Notes under the pieces: model-generated
What the model was told of the DNA's origin: nothing
Seen by the model: only the letters and a program-made list of their open reading frames with translations
Database searches by the model: none
Source: Hyphomicrobiaceae bacterium
Lineage (GTDB): Bacteria; Pseudomonadota; Alphaproteobacteria; Rhizobiales; Hyphomicrobiaceae
Assembly: GCA_030655135.1 (NCBI GenBank)
Contig: JAURWC010000009.1
Span: forward strand, 186,001-250,000
DNA: 64,000 bases
Reading direction: 5' to 3'
Translations under genes and position numbers: made by a program
Part shown: one piece after another, positions 9,332 through 18,099 of the stretch
How positions within the stretch are numbered: position 1 is the stretch's first letter
Layout: every line of letters starts with the position of its first letter

Positions 9332-9360
9332 CTTATAGGGAAGGCTGGAGAACTTGGCAA
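9332..9360 (-). promoter_or_regulatory. Candidate sigma-70 promoter for rpmI-rplT-pheS
   Basis: On the minus strand TTGCCA (9360-9355), a 17-base spacer and TATAAG (9337-9332) match a -35/-10 pair. Initiation would fall just before the hairpin at 9322-9293, so any transcript from here would meet that hairpin almost at once. Confidence 0.5.
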
Positions 9361-9388
9361 TAACTGCTCACCGCGTACCTAAGCGAAA

Positions 9389-9634
9389 TTAGGCAGCAGA
9401 ACTCGCTAATTGATCTACGCAGTATTCATTCAGCAGTTTGCAATATTCGATTGATTCTAAAAACGGAACGTCCCGATCTGACGACATACCTTTTCTTGCC
9501 GCCGTCAGTTGCGGCTCGCTCTGGACAGACACCGCCAAGACTTTTGTTTTGCTCGGCCCCTGCTTAAGCTGCCGAAACACCCGTAACGTCTTGCCATCGC
9601 CCGATAAGCGGTCCATATAGGGCCAATCGAACAC
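9389..9634 (-). CDS. Hypothetical small protein, up to 81 aa
   Basis: The frame begins at a GTG (9634) or at an internal ATG (9616, MDRLSGDGKTLRVF) and ends TAA. The protein is soluble with a mixed, natural-looking composition, two cysteines near the C-terminus and no recognised motif. The region is lower in GC than its neighbours. It is divergent from the cold-shock gene, so a promoter region would be shared. Function unknown; it could be spurious. Confidence 0.4.
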   Translation of the reverse strand: MFDWPYMDRLSGDGKTLRVFRQLKQGPSKTKVLAVSVQSEPQLTAARKGMSSDRDVPFLESIEYCKLLNEYCVDQLASSAA

Positions 9635-9746
9635 GCCTTGGTTTACTCTACGACAGCACTAACGCTGAACTTGGAAGTCTCCATCGCGCGATTTGATGAT
9701 CGCCCGAGTCCAAACTTGGGCAGCCTATTGCTTTGGAGAAAGTGGA

Positions 9747-9953
9747 ATGTCGACTGGCACGGTGAAGTGGTTCAATGGGCAGAAGGGCTACGGCTTCATT
9801 CAGCCCGACGAAGGCGGCAACGACGTTTTTGTTCATATCTCGGCTGTTGAGCGGGCAGGCTTGTCGTCGCTACGCGAAGGCCAGAAGATTTCCTACGAAA
9901 CGGAACGCGGCCGGAACGGTAAGATCGCAGCGATCAACCTGCGTCCGGTTTGA
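9747..9953 (+). CDS. Cold-shock domain protein (CspA family)
   Basis: A 68-residue single-domain OB-fold protein that binds single-stranded RNA or DNA and acts as an RNA chaperone. RNP1 is KGYGFI and RNP2 is VFVHI; it starts MSTGTVKWFNGQKGYGFIQP. Length and motifs are typical. The ATG at 9747 is preceded by GGAG at 9735-9738; the longer frame from 9693 adds unrelated residues. A roughly 100-base untranslated leader, expected for cold-shock genes, lies upstream. The next gene on this strand, infA, also acts on RNA and translation. Confidence 0.93.
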   Translation: MSTGTVKWFNGQKGYGFIQPDEGGNDVFVHISAVERAGLSSLREGQKISYETERGRNGKIAAINLRPV

Positions 9954-10084
9954 TCTGGATTAAGGCCTGTGATTATCACCTGGGGGGCAGTCAACTGCTC
10001 CCCTCGTGTATTATTTGCGCCATCCATTTCGCCTGTAGGCGACTGGCGCCGACACTCAAAGCGCCCTGAAAGGCGGGAGACTAG

Positions 10085-10363
10085 ATGGCCAAAGAAGAAA
10101 TGCTCGAGTTCGAAGGCGTGGTGGACGAAGTCCTGCCGGACGCTCGTTGCCGCGTAAAACTTGACAACGGGCATGAGGTGATCGCCTACACGTCAGGGCG
10201 GATGAAGAAGAACCGCATTCGTATTCTGGCAGGCGATCGCGTGACGATCGAAATGACGCCGTATGACCTGACCAAGGGGCGCATCAACTTCCGCCACAAG
10301 GACACACGCTCGGGTCCGCCGCCGCCACCAGGTGGCCAGCAGGGCGGCCAGCGCCGCCGCTGA
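10085..10363 (+). CDS. infA: Translation initiation factor IF-1 with C-terminal extension
   Basis: IF-1 binds the ribosomal A site during initiation. Residues 1-72 are a standard IF-1 OB fold ([52 protein letters not shown]). About 20 extra residues follow, a Pro/Gly/Gln-rich tail ending in three arginines; IF-1 is normally near 72 residues. Similar tails occur in Hyphomicrobiales and could bind RNA. It sits 131 bases after the cold-shock gene and is followed by a strong terminator. Confidence 0.93.
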   Translation: MAKEEMLEFEGVVDEVLPDARCRVKLDNGHEVIAYTSGRMKKNRIRILAGDRVTIEMTPYDLTKGRINFRHKDTRSGPPPPPGGQQGGQRRR

Positions 10364-10395
10364 TCAGCCGCGAGCGGCACGGCACAGCAGATTCT

Positions 10396-10434
10396 AGGCG
10401 GAGAACGACTGTCGTGTCTCCGCCTTTTGTTTTT
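10396..10434 (+). terminator. Intrinsic terminator after infA
   Basis: AGGCGGAGA (10396-10404) pairs with TCTCCGCCT (10417-10425) and is followed by TTTGTTTTT. It lies 33 bases after the infA stop. Confidence 0.9.
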
Positions 10435-10460
10435 GCAACTCGCGTGCCGCTATAAAGCGC

Positions 10461-11795
10461 TCAACTGACCGGCGATTTCGACAGCGCGATCTGGTCGGCA
10501 GCCTTGCCCGCGTGCCGCCGGCCGAGGCCGTAGGCGACAGCGAGCCACAACGCGGCAATCGGCATCGTCACCAGCGCCAGGGCGCCGCCCGCTAAGCCGA
10601 GCGCTTTGGCACCCGTGTTGAACACCCAGCCCGACGCCGCATCTCCGCCGCGATACACGACGGTATCGATGAAGTTCTGCGCCTTGTACTTCTCGTCCGG
10701 CGTGACGACCGTGTAGAGCACCTTGAGCGCGGGGTTGGACAGCGCGAATGAGATCGCCCGCTCGGCCACCATTACCGCCGCTACCACATATAGCGTCGGC
10801 ATCAGGCTGAGTGCTGTGAGGCCGATCGCAGCCGTCAGTGGCAACGCCGCCAGGGCGACACCCAGACCGAGCCACTGCATCAGACGCGCAGTGACGAACA
10901 ACTGCAGCAGCACCGAGATAACGCTCACCACGAGATCGCGCGACGCGAAGAACTCGACGCGCGCGATGCGTTCCGGAATCTCCAGGCCGACGATGCGGAT
11001 CTGTTCAAGATAGAAATACGTGCCGATAAGATTGGCGATCAGCACGTAGAGTGCGATGAGAAACAGATATCGCGATGAAAATACGCGTTGCGCGCCAGCG
11101 AAGATGCCGTTGCTTCCCGCCGGTGCGTCTTCCTGCCGGTCGAAGTCGGCTGGCAAGGCCCGGAACGCCCGGCGCAGATCGAGCGCCGCAAACAGCGCCA
11201 GTCCGAGAAATCCCGCCGCGATCAGCAGCAGGTCGTTCGGCTGGATCTGCGACGCCAGCGTGCGCGCCAGCATTGGCCCAACCAACGCGCCGGTCGAGCC
11301 GCCGGCCGCGATGAAGCCATACAGCCGCTTCGCCTGCGCGTTGCTGTAGAGCTCGGACGTCAGCGACCAGAACAGCGAGACGATGAACAGGTTATAGACG
11401 CTGGCCCACACGAAGAAGAGGCTGCCCGCGAGCAGGCCCGGACGTTCGGGTGAGGCTGAAAACACCGCCCAGAAGATCAACAGATTGACGATGAAGAAGC
11501 CGTAGATCGCCGGCAGCACATGCCGCCGCGCGATGGTCTGTACGAGCCAGCCGAACGCGGGCACGAGCGCCAGCATTGCGCCGAACACGGCGATGAACAA
11601 CCACTGCAGGCCCTCTTGCCCGATGCTGGTGCCGATCTCCTCGCGCACCGGCCGCAGCACATAGTAGCCGCACAACACGCAAAAGAAGATGCCGAACGAG
11701 CGCAGCATCACACCGGCCTCACCCGGCTCGACCGGTACGGCATGACGCAGAATGCGATCGATCGGAGTAAGCTGCGGCGGGTTGGATGCAATCAC
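10461..11795 (-). CDS. MFS-type transporter, ATP/ADP-carrier-like
   Basis: The 444-residue integral membrane protein has about 12 hydrophobic segments and loops typical of major facilitator carriers. The start region (FFCVLCGYYVLRPVREEIG) and LFWSLTSELYSNAQAKRLYGFIAAGGS resemble the family often labelled NTP/NDP exchange transporter in free-living proteobacteria, where the substrate is not established and nucleotide exchange is doubtful. It is on the minus strand, 79 bases downstream of the glycosyltransferase gene, and could be cotranscribed with it. Substrate unknown. Confidence 0.75.
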   Translation of the reverse strand: MIASNPPQLTPIDRILRHAVPVEPGEAGVMLRSFGIFFCVLCGYYVLRPVREEIGTSIGQEGLQWLFIAVFGAMLALVPAFGWLVQTIARRHVLPAIYGFFIVNLLIFWAVFSASPERPGLLAGSLFFVWASVYNLFIVSLFWSLTSELYSNAQAKRLYGFIAAGGSTGALVGPMLARTLASQIQPNDLLLIAAGFLGLALFAALDLRRAFRALPADFDRQEDAPAGSNGIFAGAQRVFSSRYLFLIALYVLIANLIGTYFYLEQIRIVGLEIPERIARVEFFASRDLVVSVISVLLQLFVTARLMQWLGLGVALAALPLTAAIGLTALSLMPTLYVVAAVMVAERAISFALSNPALKVLYTVVTPDEKYKAQNFIDTVVYRGGDAASGWVFNTGAKALGLAGGALALVTMPIAALWLAVAYGLGRRHAGKAADQIALSKSPVS

Positions 11796-11874
11796 GCGGG
11801 CGGCGTCCTCAACGATGACGAGTTCCGCTGCCTATCACGCACGCATACTGATGCGAAGCGTCTTTGCTGACTTT

Positions 11875-12930
11875 CTACCGCGCTAGTCGCGGCACACCCG
11901 CAAAGCGCAACGGCAAGGGGCGCCCCCGCTGCACGAACAGCGCCCGCTCGACGTTCTCGACGAACAGACGCGCGGCCGCATCCCAGGTGTAGGCCTCCGC
12001 CGCGCGCCGGACAGCCACCCGGTCGAGCGCCAGCGCGGCGAGCGCCGCCTCGCGCAGGTTGTGCGACAGGATACCGGACACGCCTTGCGTAACGACATCG
12101 ATAGGACCGGTAACAGGCAGCGCGGCAACAGGCACACCGCACGCCATCGCCTCCAGCATCACGATGCCAAACGTCTCTGTAACGCTGGGAAAGACGAACA
12201 CGTCAGCCGAGGCGTAGGCGTCTGCCAGTTCGCGTCCCGACAGTGCGCCGGTGAAAACCACACCCGGATAACGCGCCGTCAGCTCATCGAGCTGCGGGCC
12301 ATCGCCGACGACCACCTTCGCGCCCGGCAGATCCAACTCCAGAAACGCGGCGATGTCCTTTTCCACCGCCACGCGCCCCGCATACAGAAACACGCGTTGC
12401 TCACCGAACCGGCGAACACCGCTCGGCCGGAACAGGCTCATGTCGACGCCGCGCGTCCAAGGCAGGAGGTTGCGGAAGCCGCGCTCGGCCAGCGCTTGAC
12501 GCAGGCTGCGCGTCGCCACCATCGTACCGGCCCCGGCATTGTGGAAGCGCCGCAGCAGCGCATACGTCCAGGCGCCCGGCACGGCAAAGCGGCGCTCGAA
12601 ATATTCCGGAAACTTTGTGTGAAAGCTGGTCGTGAACGGCAACCGTCGGCGCAGGCAGTACGCGCGCGCCATCAGCCCGACGGGCCCCTCCGTCGCGATA
12701 TGAATTGCATCGGGCTTCGCGCCATCGATAAAGCGCGCGCAACGATCCCTGTCAGGCACGGCCAGCGCGATTTGCGGATAGGTCGGACACGGCAGCGTGC
12801 GAAAGCGATCCGGAGCCAGCAGTTCCACCGCGGCACCTATACCCGGCAGCTGTTCCGATAGTTGCTCGTAGGTGCGCACCACGCCGTTGACTTGAGGCCG
12901 CCAGGCGTCCGTGGCGACCAGGATGCGCAT
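11875..12930 (-). CDS. Glycosyltransferase family 4-type enzyme
   Basis: The protein (about 351 residues) has the GT-B fold layout. The N-terminal half begins RILVATDAWRPQVNGVVRTYEQL, the acceptor-side Gly-rich loop of GT4 enzymes. The C-terminal half has the nucleotide-sugar motifs VGDGPQ, FTGAL and PSVTETFGIVMLEAMACGVPV, with the E-x7-E pattern. It is close to SqdX/MgtA-like glucosyl- or mannosyltransferases that act on glycerolipids. Its start overlaps the stop of the LpxH-like gene by one base (TGATG), which implies translational coupling and a shared role in envelope lipid or lipid A metabolism. A GTG three bases upstream is an alternative start. Confidence 0.85.
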   Translation of the reverse strand: MRILVATDAWRPQVNGVVRTYEQLSEQLPGIGAAVELLAPDRFRTLPCPTYPQIALAVPDRDRCARFIDGAKPDAIHIATEGPVGLMARAYCLRRRLPFTTSFHTKFPEYFERRFAVPGAWTYALLRRFHNAGAGTMVATRSLRQALAERGFRNLLPWTRGVDMSLFRPSGVRRFGEQRVFLYAGRVAVEKDIAAFLELDLPGAKVVVGDGPQLDELTARYPGVVFTGALSGRELADAYASADVFVFPSVTETFGIVMLEAMACGVPVAALPVTGPIDVVTQGVSGILSHNLREAALAALALDRVAVRRAAEAYTWDAAARLFVENVERALFVQRGRPLPLRFAGVPRLAR

Positions 12931-13727
12931 CACGCAGCCACAAGCTGCGGCGACGGCACCAGCCCTTCGATGCGCTGGCGCACCTCGTCATGCCAATGCA
13001 CCAGCTGCATTTCGCCATCCATCGTTTCGCGGATGGCCGTGCAGCTTTCCACCCAGTCACCTGTGTTGAGGTAGTGCACGCCGTCGATATCGCGCGAGGC
13101 CGCGTGGTGGATGTGCCCGCAGATTACACCGTCCGCCTTATGGCGGCGAGCCTCGTCAGCCAGGTTCTTTTCGAACTCGCCGATGAAATTCACGGCCGTC
13201 TTCACGCGGTGCTTGAGATACGCCGACAGTGACCAGAATCCGAGCCCGAGGCGGCGGCGCACGACATTCAACGGATTGTTCATCCACAGCGCGAACTCGT
13301 ATCCGCGGTCGCCCAGGAACGCGAGCCAGCGCGCGTAGCGCACGACGACATCGTATTCATCGCCATGCATCACGACGTAGCGCTTGCCGTCTGCCGTAAC
13401 ATGCTCAATCTGCCGTTCGATCTCGATACCGCCGAACTGCATCCCGCAGTAGTCGCGCAGGCCCTCGTCGTGGTTGCCCGGAATGAACACGACGCGCGTG
13501 CCCTTGCGCACCTTGCGCAGGATCTTCTGCAGCACGTCGTTATGCGATTGCGGCCAGACGGGTCCGCGCTTCACGCGCCAGAAGTCGACGATATCGCCGA
13601 CGAGGTAGATGGTTTCGGCATCGTGATGCTTCAGGAAGTCGAGAAGCATCGGGGCCTGGGCGGAGCGCGTACCCAGATGAACGTCGGAAATGAAAAGCGC
13701 CCGGTATTTCTCAGCGTGTTTGGTCAT
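12930..13727 (-). CDS. LpxH-like metallophosphoesterase (UDP-2,3-diacylglucosamine diphosphatase family)
   Basis: This 265-residue calcineurin-like phosphoesterase has every metal-binding motif: SDVHLG (residue 14), GDIVDFW, GNHDEGL, VMHGDEYD and GHIHHAA. The arrangement fits the UDP-2,3-diacylglucosamine pyrophosphatase family that removes UMP to give lipid X in lipid A synthesis. Alphaproteobacteria often use LpxI for that step, so this paralogue may act on another nucleotide lipid. It is translationally coupled to the glycosyltransferase gene downstream. The ATG at 13727 gives the expected family length. Confidence 0.8.
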   Translation of the reverse strand: MTKHAEKYRALFISDVHLGTRSAQAPMLLDFLKHHDAETIYLVGDIVDFWRVKRGPVWPQSHNDVLQKILRKVRKGTRVVFIPGNHDEGLRDYCGMQFGGIEIERQIEHVTADGKRYVVMHGDEYDVVVRYARWLAFLGDRGYEFALWMNNPLNVVRRRLGLGFWSLSAYLKHRVKTAVNFIGEFEKNLADEARRHKADGVICGHIHHAASRDIDGVHYLNTGDWVESCTAIRETMDGEMQLVHWHDEVRQRIEGLVPSPQLVAA

Positions 13728-13961
13728 GGATTACCTTCCGTCGGTTCACGGAGGCCAGCGGTCACCCATGCTTTCAACGGATTCTCGTTTCAGGAGTGTG
13801 ACACCGGTGGACTTTCCGCCCGCCTGCGTCGTTTCGGCTGCCGATGTGCTGCCGCTGCCGCGTTAACCGTTGGCACCCCGTGATCTGGCGCGCTTGATCC
13901 AGGGCCCAGGCCGGGCTAGCAGTACGCCCGATTTCCCACCAAGTTCAGGACGACCCCAAAC

Positions 13962-15077
13962 ATGGCGACGCACAAGCTCCTCCTCCTCCCCGGTGACGGC
14001 ATCGGTCTCGAAACCATGGCCGAGGTAGAGCGCATCATCGCCTTCTTCAATGCCAAGGCGAACGCCGGCAAATTCGAGATCGAGCGCGACGACGTCGGCG
14101 GCACGGCCATCGACAAGCACGGCGTACCGGTCACCGACGCAGCGATGGCCAAGGCCAAGGCCTCCACCGCCGTGATCTTCGGCGCCGTCGGCGGCCCTAA
14201 GTGGGACAAGGTGCCCTACGCCATCCGCCCCGAGGCCGGCCTGTTGCGCCTGCGCAAAGAGCTGGATCTCTTCGCCAACCTGCGCCCGGCGATCTGCTAC
14301 CCGGCGCTCGCCGACGCCTCGTCGTTGAAGCGCGAAATCGTCGAGGGCCTCGACATCCTCATTCTGCGCGAACTGACGGGCGGCACCTATTTCGGCGAGC
14401 CCAAGGAGATCGTGACGCTGGAGAACGGCGAGAAGCGCGCCGTCGATTCCACAGTCTACACCACACGCGAGATTGAGCGCATCGCCAAGGTTGCCTTCGA
14501 CCTCGCCCGCAAGCGTGGCAACAAGGTGCACTCCGCCGAAAAGCGCAACGTGATGAAAACCGGCGTGCTGTGGAATGAAGTGGTCACCGCCACGCACAAG
14601 AGCTACGCGCCCGACGTGCAGCTGGAGCACATCCTGGCCGACAACTGCGCCATGCAGCTCATCCGTAATCCCAAGCAGTTCGACGTGATCGTCACGGACA
14701 ACCTGTTCGGCGACGTGCTGTCGGATGAAGCCGCCATGATGACCGGCTCGCTTGGCATGCTGCCATCCGCTTCCCTTGGCGCACCCGACGCCAAAACCGG
14801 CAAGCGCTTGGCACTGTATGAGCCGGTACACGGCTCCGCGCCCGACATCGCCGGCAAGGGCCTCGCCAACCCAATCGCCACCATTGCCTCATTCGGCATG
14901 GCGCTGCGCTATTCCTGCGACATGGTGCGCGAGGCAGACCTGCTCGATAAGGCCATTGCCGACGTCCTGGCCCAGGGTCTGCGCACCGGCGACATCATGC
15001 AGCCGAACATGCGTCAGGTCGGCACGGCCGAGATGGGATCGGCGATTCTCAAGCAGCTTGAGACTGTGGCCGCTTAG
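13962..15077 (+). CDS. leuB: 3-isopropylmalate dehydrogenase
   Basis: LeuB (371 residues) oxidatively decarboxylates 3-isopropylmalate with NAD in leucine synthesis in the cytosol. LLPGDGIG starts the fold; [15 protein letters not shown] gives the substrate-binding arginines; [23 protein letters not shown] carries the metal aspartates; [19 protein letters not shown] binds NAD. Length is normal. leuCD are not adjacent. An AGGA lies about 12 bases before the ATG. No other leucine gene is seen in the window, so it is probably a single-gene transcript. Confidence 0.96.
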   Translation: MATHKLLLLPGDGIGLETMAEVERIIAFFNAKANAGKFEIERDDVGGTAIDKHGVPVTDAAMAKAKASTAVIFGAVGGPKWDKVPYAIRPEAGLLRLRKELDLFANLRPAICYPALADASSLKREIVEGLDILILRELTGGTYFGEPKEIVTLENGEKRAVDSTVYTTREIERIAKVAFDLARKRGNKVHSAEKRNVMKTGVLWNEVVTATHKSYAPDVQLEHILADNCAMQLIRNPKQFDVIVTDNLFGDVLSDEAAMMTGSLGMLPSASLGAPDAKTGKRLALYEPVHGSAPDIAGKGLANPIATIASFGMALRYSCDMVREADLLDKAIADVLAQGLRTGDIMQPNMRQVGTAEMGSAILKQLETVAA

Positions 15078-15239
15078 CGCCACCCCCACCCGAACTCCGC
15101 CAAACCGCCTGTTGAAGGCCGGGACAACGTGTGAATTACCCTCCCCGCACGTTTCGTTCGCTTGCTGGGCCATGCGAATGTTGACTGGCCGCTACGATTC
15201 GTGTCGTGGCGCGGGGGTAAGTAGTGGGGATTGTTTTTC

Positions 15240-16391
15240 ATGACGACATCGGGTGAGCTGCGCACGGGGCTTTTGGCCGTCGCCAAACGGTCCATGGCCA
15301 TCGTTCAAGGCTGCAGCAATATCGAAAGCACACGCCTTTATCTGGCGCTGCCGTTCATCGGTCTGCTGGGCTACGATTACTCGAACCCTTACGAAGTCTT
15401 CCCTGAGCATCGGGCGCAAGACGGCGCCGGCACCCCGTCAAAAGTGGACTTCGCGGTTCTGCGCGACGGCAAGCCGATCATCGCTATTGAGTGCCGCATT
15501 GCTGGCACCGAAGGCCTGGGCGAGCGCAACAATCTCAGCAGCTATTTCCGCGCTGTGCCCTCAGTCAAATTGGCCATCCAGACGAACGGCATCCTCTATT
15601 CATTCTTCGTCGACAGCGACAACCCCGACGAGATGGACCACGAGCCCTTCCTGACGCTGGACCTGGAAACGGTCGACAGCGTCGGCGTAGCCGATGATGT
15701 GCTTGAGAGCCTGCAACTGCTGACAAAAGACAACATCGACACCGACACGCTGGCGGAAGCCGCTCACGTGCAGCTGGTGCGAAAGCGCCTGCGCAATGCC
15801 TTTATCGAAGAAGCCGCCGCTCCCTCCGCCGACTTCTGCCGCTTTGCCTTGGAGCGGATTGGCCTTCGCAACGTGCGCACGGATTCGCTTGAACGCTACT
15901 ATGCCCCGATGGTGAAATCGGCATTCGAGGAAAGCCTCGTGATGCCTGTCGTGCAGCGCTTGCGTGGCGAAAACGGTTCGGGCGAGGGTCGCGGATCTCC
16001 GCATTTGCTCCACAAGCTTGGCCCGCGCATGCAGATCTCGGAGCGCGAGTCCTCGATCCTGGGTTATGTCCGCCGCCGCCTCGCGTTCCTGGTCGAAGAC
16101 GAGAAGCTGTTCACCGCCATCGAGAACGTCCACGCCAAGGATTACGTCGGTCGCGTCGTCGTCTATTACGAACGCGAACGCAAAGGCCGCATGTTCGATT
16201 TCATTGCTGGCGGCGACAAGGCCGACAAGTACGTTTTTCCCGAACCGATCGGCGAAATTCGCACGCACTCCATCTCCGACATCGACCAAGCCCTGAAAAC
16301 GATCTTCCTGGCCAACGTCCGCGAGCAGCCCGCCGGTATGACATCATCGGGGTTCCCGCTCCTGCGCCGGGCCGACAGCTTCGCTGGCTGA
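15240..16391 (+). CDS. Solitary HsdR N-terminal-like nuclease-fold protein
   Basis: The 383-residue soluble protein has an N-terminal region like the type I restriction R-subunit nuclease domain. GTPSKVDFAVLRDGKP followed by IAIECR corresponds to the PD-(D/E)xK core (D in KVDF, then ExK), but the final lysine is arginine (ECR). The rest has no helicase motifs. No hsdM or hsdS gene is nearby, so it is not part of a complete restriction system. Proteins of this kind are common and uncharacterised. GGGGA at 15226-15230 supports the ATG at 15240 over the TTG nine bases earlier. Catalytic ability is uncertain because of the arginine. Confidence 0.7.
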   Translation: MTTSGELRTGLLAVAKRSMAIVQGCSNIESTRLYLALPFIGLLGYDYSNPYEVFPEHRAQDGAGTPSKVDFAVLRDGKPIIAIECRIAGTEGLGERNNLSSYFRAVPSVKLAIQTNGILYSFFVDSDNPDEMDHEPFLTLDLETVDSVGVADDVLESLQLLTKDNIDTDTLAEAAHVQLVRKRLRNAFIEEAAAPSADFCRFALERIGLRNVRTDSLERYYAPMVKSAFEESLVMPVVQRLRGENGSGEGRGSPHLLHKLGPRMQISERESSILGYVRRRLAFLVEDEKLFTAIENVHAKDYVGRVVVYYERERKGRMFDFIAGGDKADKYVFPEPIGEIRTHSISDIDQALKTIFLANVREQPAGMTSSGFPLLRRADSFAG

Positions 16392-16462
16392 CGCCCGGGC
16401 GGGCGTGGAGCCCCACCGGTTGACTCAAAGGTGAGGCTCAGCCAGCACCCTCAGGACTGCCC

Positions 16463-16789
16463 ATGAAATCGTTCGCGATTTATGCCGTGACGGCCCTGGC
16501 GGAAATCGCCGGGTGCTTTGCGTTCTGGGCCTGGCTGCGCCTCGACAAGAGCGTGTGGTGGCTCATTCCCGGCATGGGCACCCTGGCCCTGTTCGCCTGG
16601 CTATTGACCCAGGTCGACAGCGAGGCTGCCGGCCGGGCTTATGCGGCCTACGGCGGCGTTTATATTGTCGCGTCTTTGCTCTGGATGTGGAGCGTTGAAG
16701 GCGTTAGGCCAGACCGCTGGGACATGGTAGGTGCAGCGGTCTGTCTCGCTGGCGCCGCCGTCATCCTGCTGGGCCCGCGCACGGCCTGA
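16463..16789 (+). CDS. YnfA/UPF0060 family membrane protein
   Basis: A 108-residue protein with four hydrophobic segments. It starts [26 protein letters not shown] and contains [21 protein letters not shown], both highly characteristic of UPF0060. The family is structurally similar to small multidrug resistance carriers, but no substrate is established. It ends 33 bases before proB on the same strand and may be cotranscribed with it. Confidence 0.93.
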   Translation: MKSFAIYAVTALAEIAGCFAFWAWLRLDKSVWWLIPGMGTLALFAWLLTQVDSEAAGRAYAAYGGVYIVASLLWMWSVEGVRPDRWDMVGAAVCLAGAAVILLGPRTA

Positions 16790-16822
16790 TCAATTGCCTT
16801 CTCACCGCCTTTCGAATTTGCC

Positions 16823-17992
16823 ATGTCGACCAAAACGAAATCCCCTGCGATGCTCGCCGCGCGCCCCGAGTGGGCCAGCGCCCAGCGCATCGTCGTGAAA
16901 ATCGGCTCGGCCCTGCTTGCCGACCGGGCCAGCGGCAAGCTGAAGGCCGACTGGCTCAACTCGCTGATGGACGATGTCGCCGAGCTGGCCAACGCCGGTA
17001 AGGATGTGGTGCTGGTCTCGTCCGGTGCCATTGCTCTGGGCCGTCATGCCCTGAAGCTGCCAAAGGGCACTCTCGAACTGGAGCAGAGCCAGGCCGCGGC
17101 CGCAGTCGGGCAGATTTCGCTGGCCCACGCGTATCAGGAGATGGGCCAGGCGCGCGGTCTCACCGTCGCACAGGTGCTGCTGACGCTGGGCGACACAGAG
17201 CAGCGCCGGCGCTATCTCAACGCCCGCCACACCATTCAAGAGCTGCTGCGCCTGCGCGCCGTTCCGGTCGTCAACGAGAACGATACGGTGGCCACCACAG
17301 AGATCCGCTATGGCGACAACGACCGCCTGTCGGCCCGCGTTGCCAGCATGGTTTCGGCCGATTGCCTCGTGCTGCTGTCGGACATCGACGGCCTCTACAC
17401 GGCGCCGCCGGCGTCCAACAAATCGGCGACGCATATTCCGCTGGTGCGCGCCATCACGCCCGAGATCGAAGCCATGGCGGGTGACGCCGGCACCGAGCTG
17501 TCCAAAGGCGGCATGAAAACCAAGGTCGAAGCGGGGCGCATCGCGCTCGCCGCCGGCACCAACATGGTCATCACCACGGGCAAGGTGCTGCATCCCCTGC
17601 GCGCGATCGCCCAGGGCGCGACCTGCACGTGGTTCCTGGCGCCGTCCGATCCCGTCACCGCCAAGAAACGCTGGATCGCTGGCCAGCTGGAACCGCGCGG
17701 CGCGATTACGATCGACGCCGGCGCCGAAAAAGCCTTGTCTGGCGGCAAAAGCCTGCTGCCTGCCGGCGTAAAGTCGGTTACCGGCACGTTCGAGCGCGGC
17801 GACGCCGTGATCATCCGCTCCCTGGATGGCCGCGAGCTAGGCCGCGGGCTGGTGGCCTACGGCCGGGCCGATGCCGAGCGCATCATGGGCAAGCGCAGCG
17901 CCCAGATCGCCGAAATCCTGGGCTACGAAGGCCGCGACGAGCTGATCCACCGGGACGACATGGCCGTCGGCCGCGGCGAGGGCCGACCTTGA
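16823..17992 (+). CDS. proB: Glutamate 5-kinase
   Basis: ProB (389 residues) phosphorylates glutamate in the first step of proline synthesis. The amino acid kinase domain (about 20-275) starts [11 protein letters not shown] and contains [29 protein letters not shown] and [16 protein letters not shown]-terminal PUA domain (about 290-375) is present. In many Hyphomicrobiales obgE precedes proB; here ynfA does. proA follows 107 bases downstream, so the two enzymes of the pathway are on one strand and probably share regulation. Confidence 0.96.
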   Translation: MSTKTKSPAMLAARPEWASAQRIVVKIGSALLADRASGKLKADWLNSLMDDVAELANAGKDVVLVSSGAIALGRHALKLPKGTLELEQSQAAAAVGQISLAHAYQEMGQARGLTVAQVLLTLGDTEQRRRYLNARHTIQELLRLRAVPVVNENDTVATTEIRYGDNDRLSARVASMVSADCLVLLSDIDGLYTAPPASNKSATHIPLVRAITPEIEAMAGDAGTELSKGGMKTKVEAGRIALAAGTNMVITTGKVLHPLRAIAQGATCTWFLAPSDPVTAKKRWIAGQLEPRGAITIDAGAEKALSGGKSLLPAGVKSVTGTFERGDAVIIRSLDGRELGRGLVAYGRADAERIMGKRSAQIAEILGYEGRDELIHRDDMAVGRGEGRP

Positions 17993-18099
17993 AGCTGCCC
18001 TCCGCGATGCGTAGGTTGTCTCCAACTTGGCACGCTAGAACCTAGCCATCGGGCGCCAAAAGGCCGCCTACCCGAAGATCACGACTTTGGACGACTGTC

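Noticed and set aside
13365-13883. Plus-strand 172-codon frame opposite the LpxH-like gene
   Set aside because: It is a shadow of the minus-strand metallophosphoesterase, which has all its motifs.
15240-16391. A complete defence or restriction island
   Set aside because: Only one restriction-like gene is present, without methyltransferase, specificity or helicase genes, and the flanks are core genes.
16392-16462. mini-ykkC type riboswitch ahead of the SMR-like ynfA gene
   Set aside because: The 71-base gap has a CCCGGGCGGGC stretch but no paired ACGR-loop hairpins.
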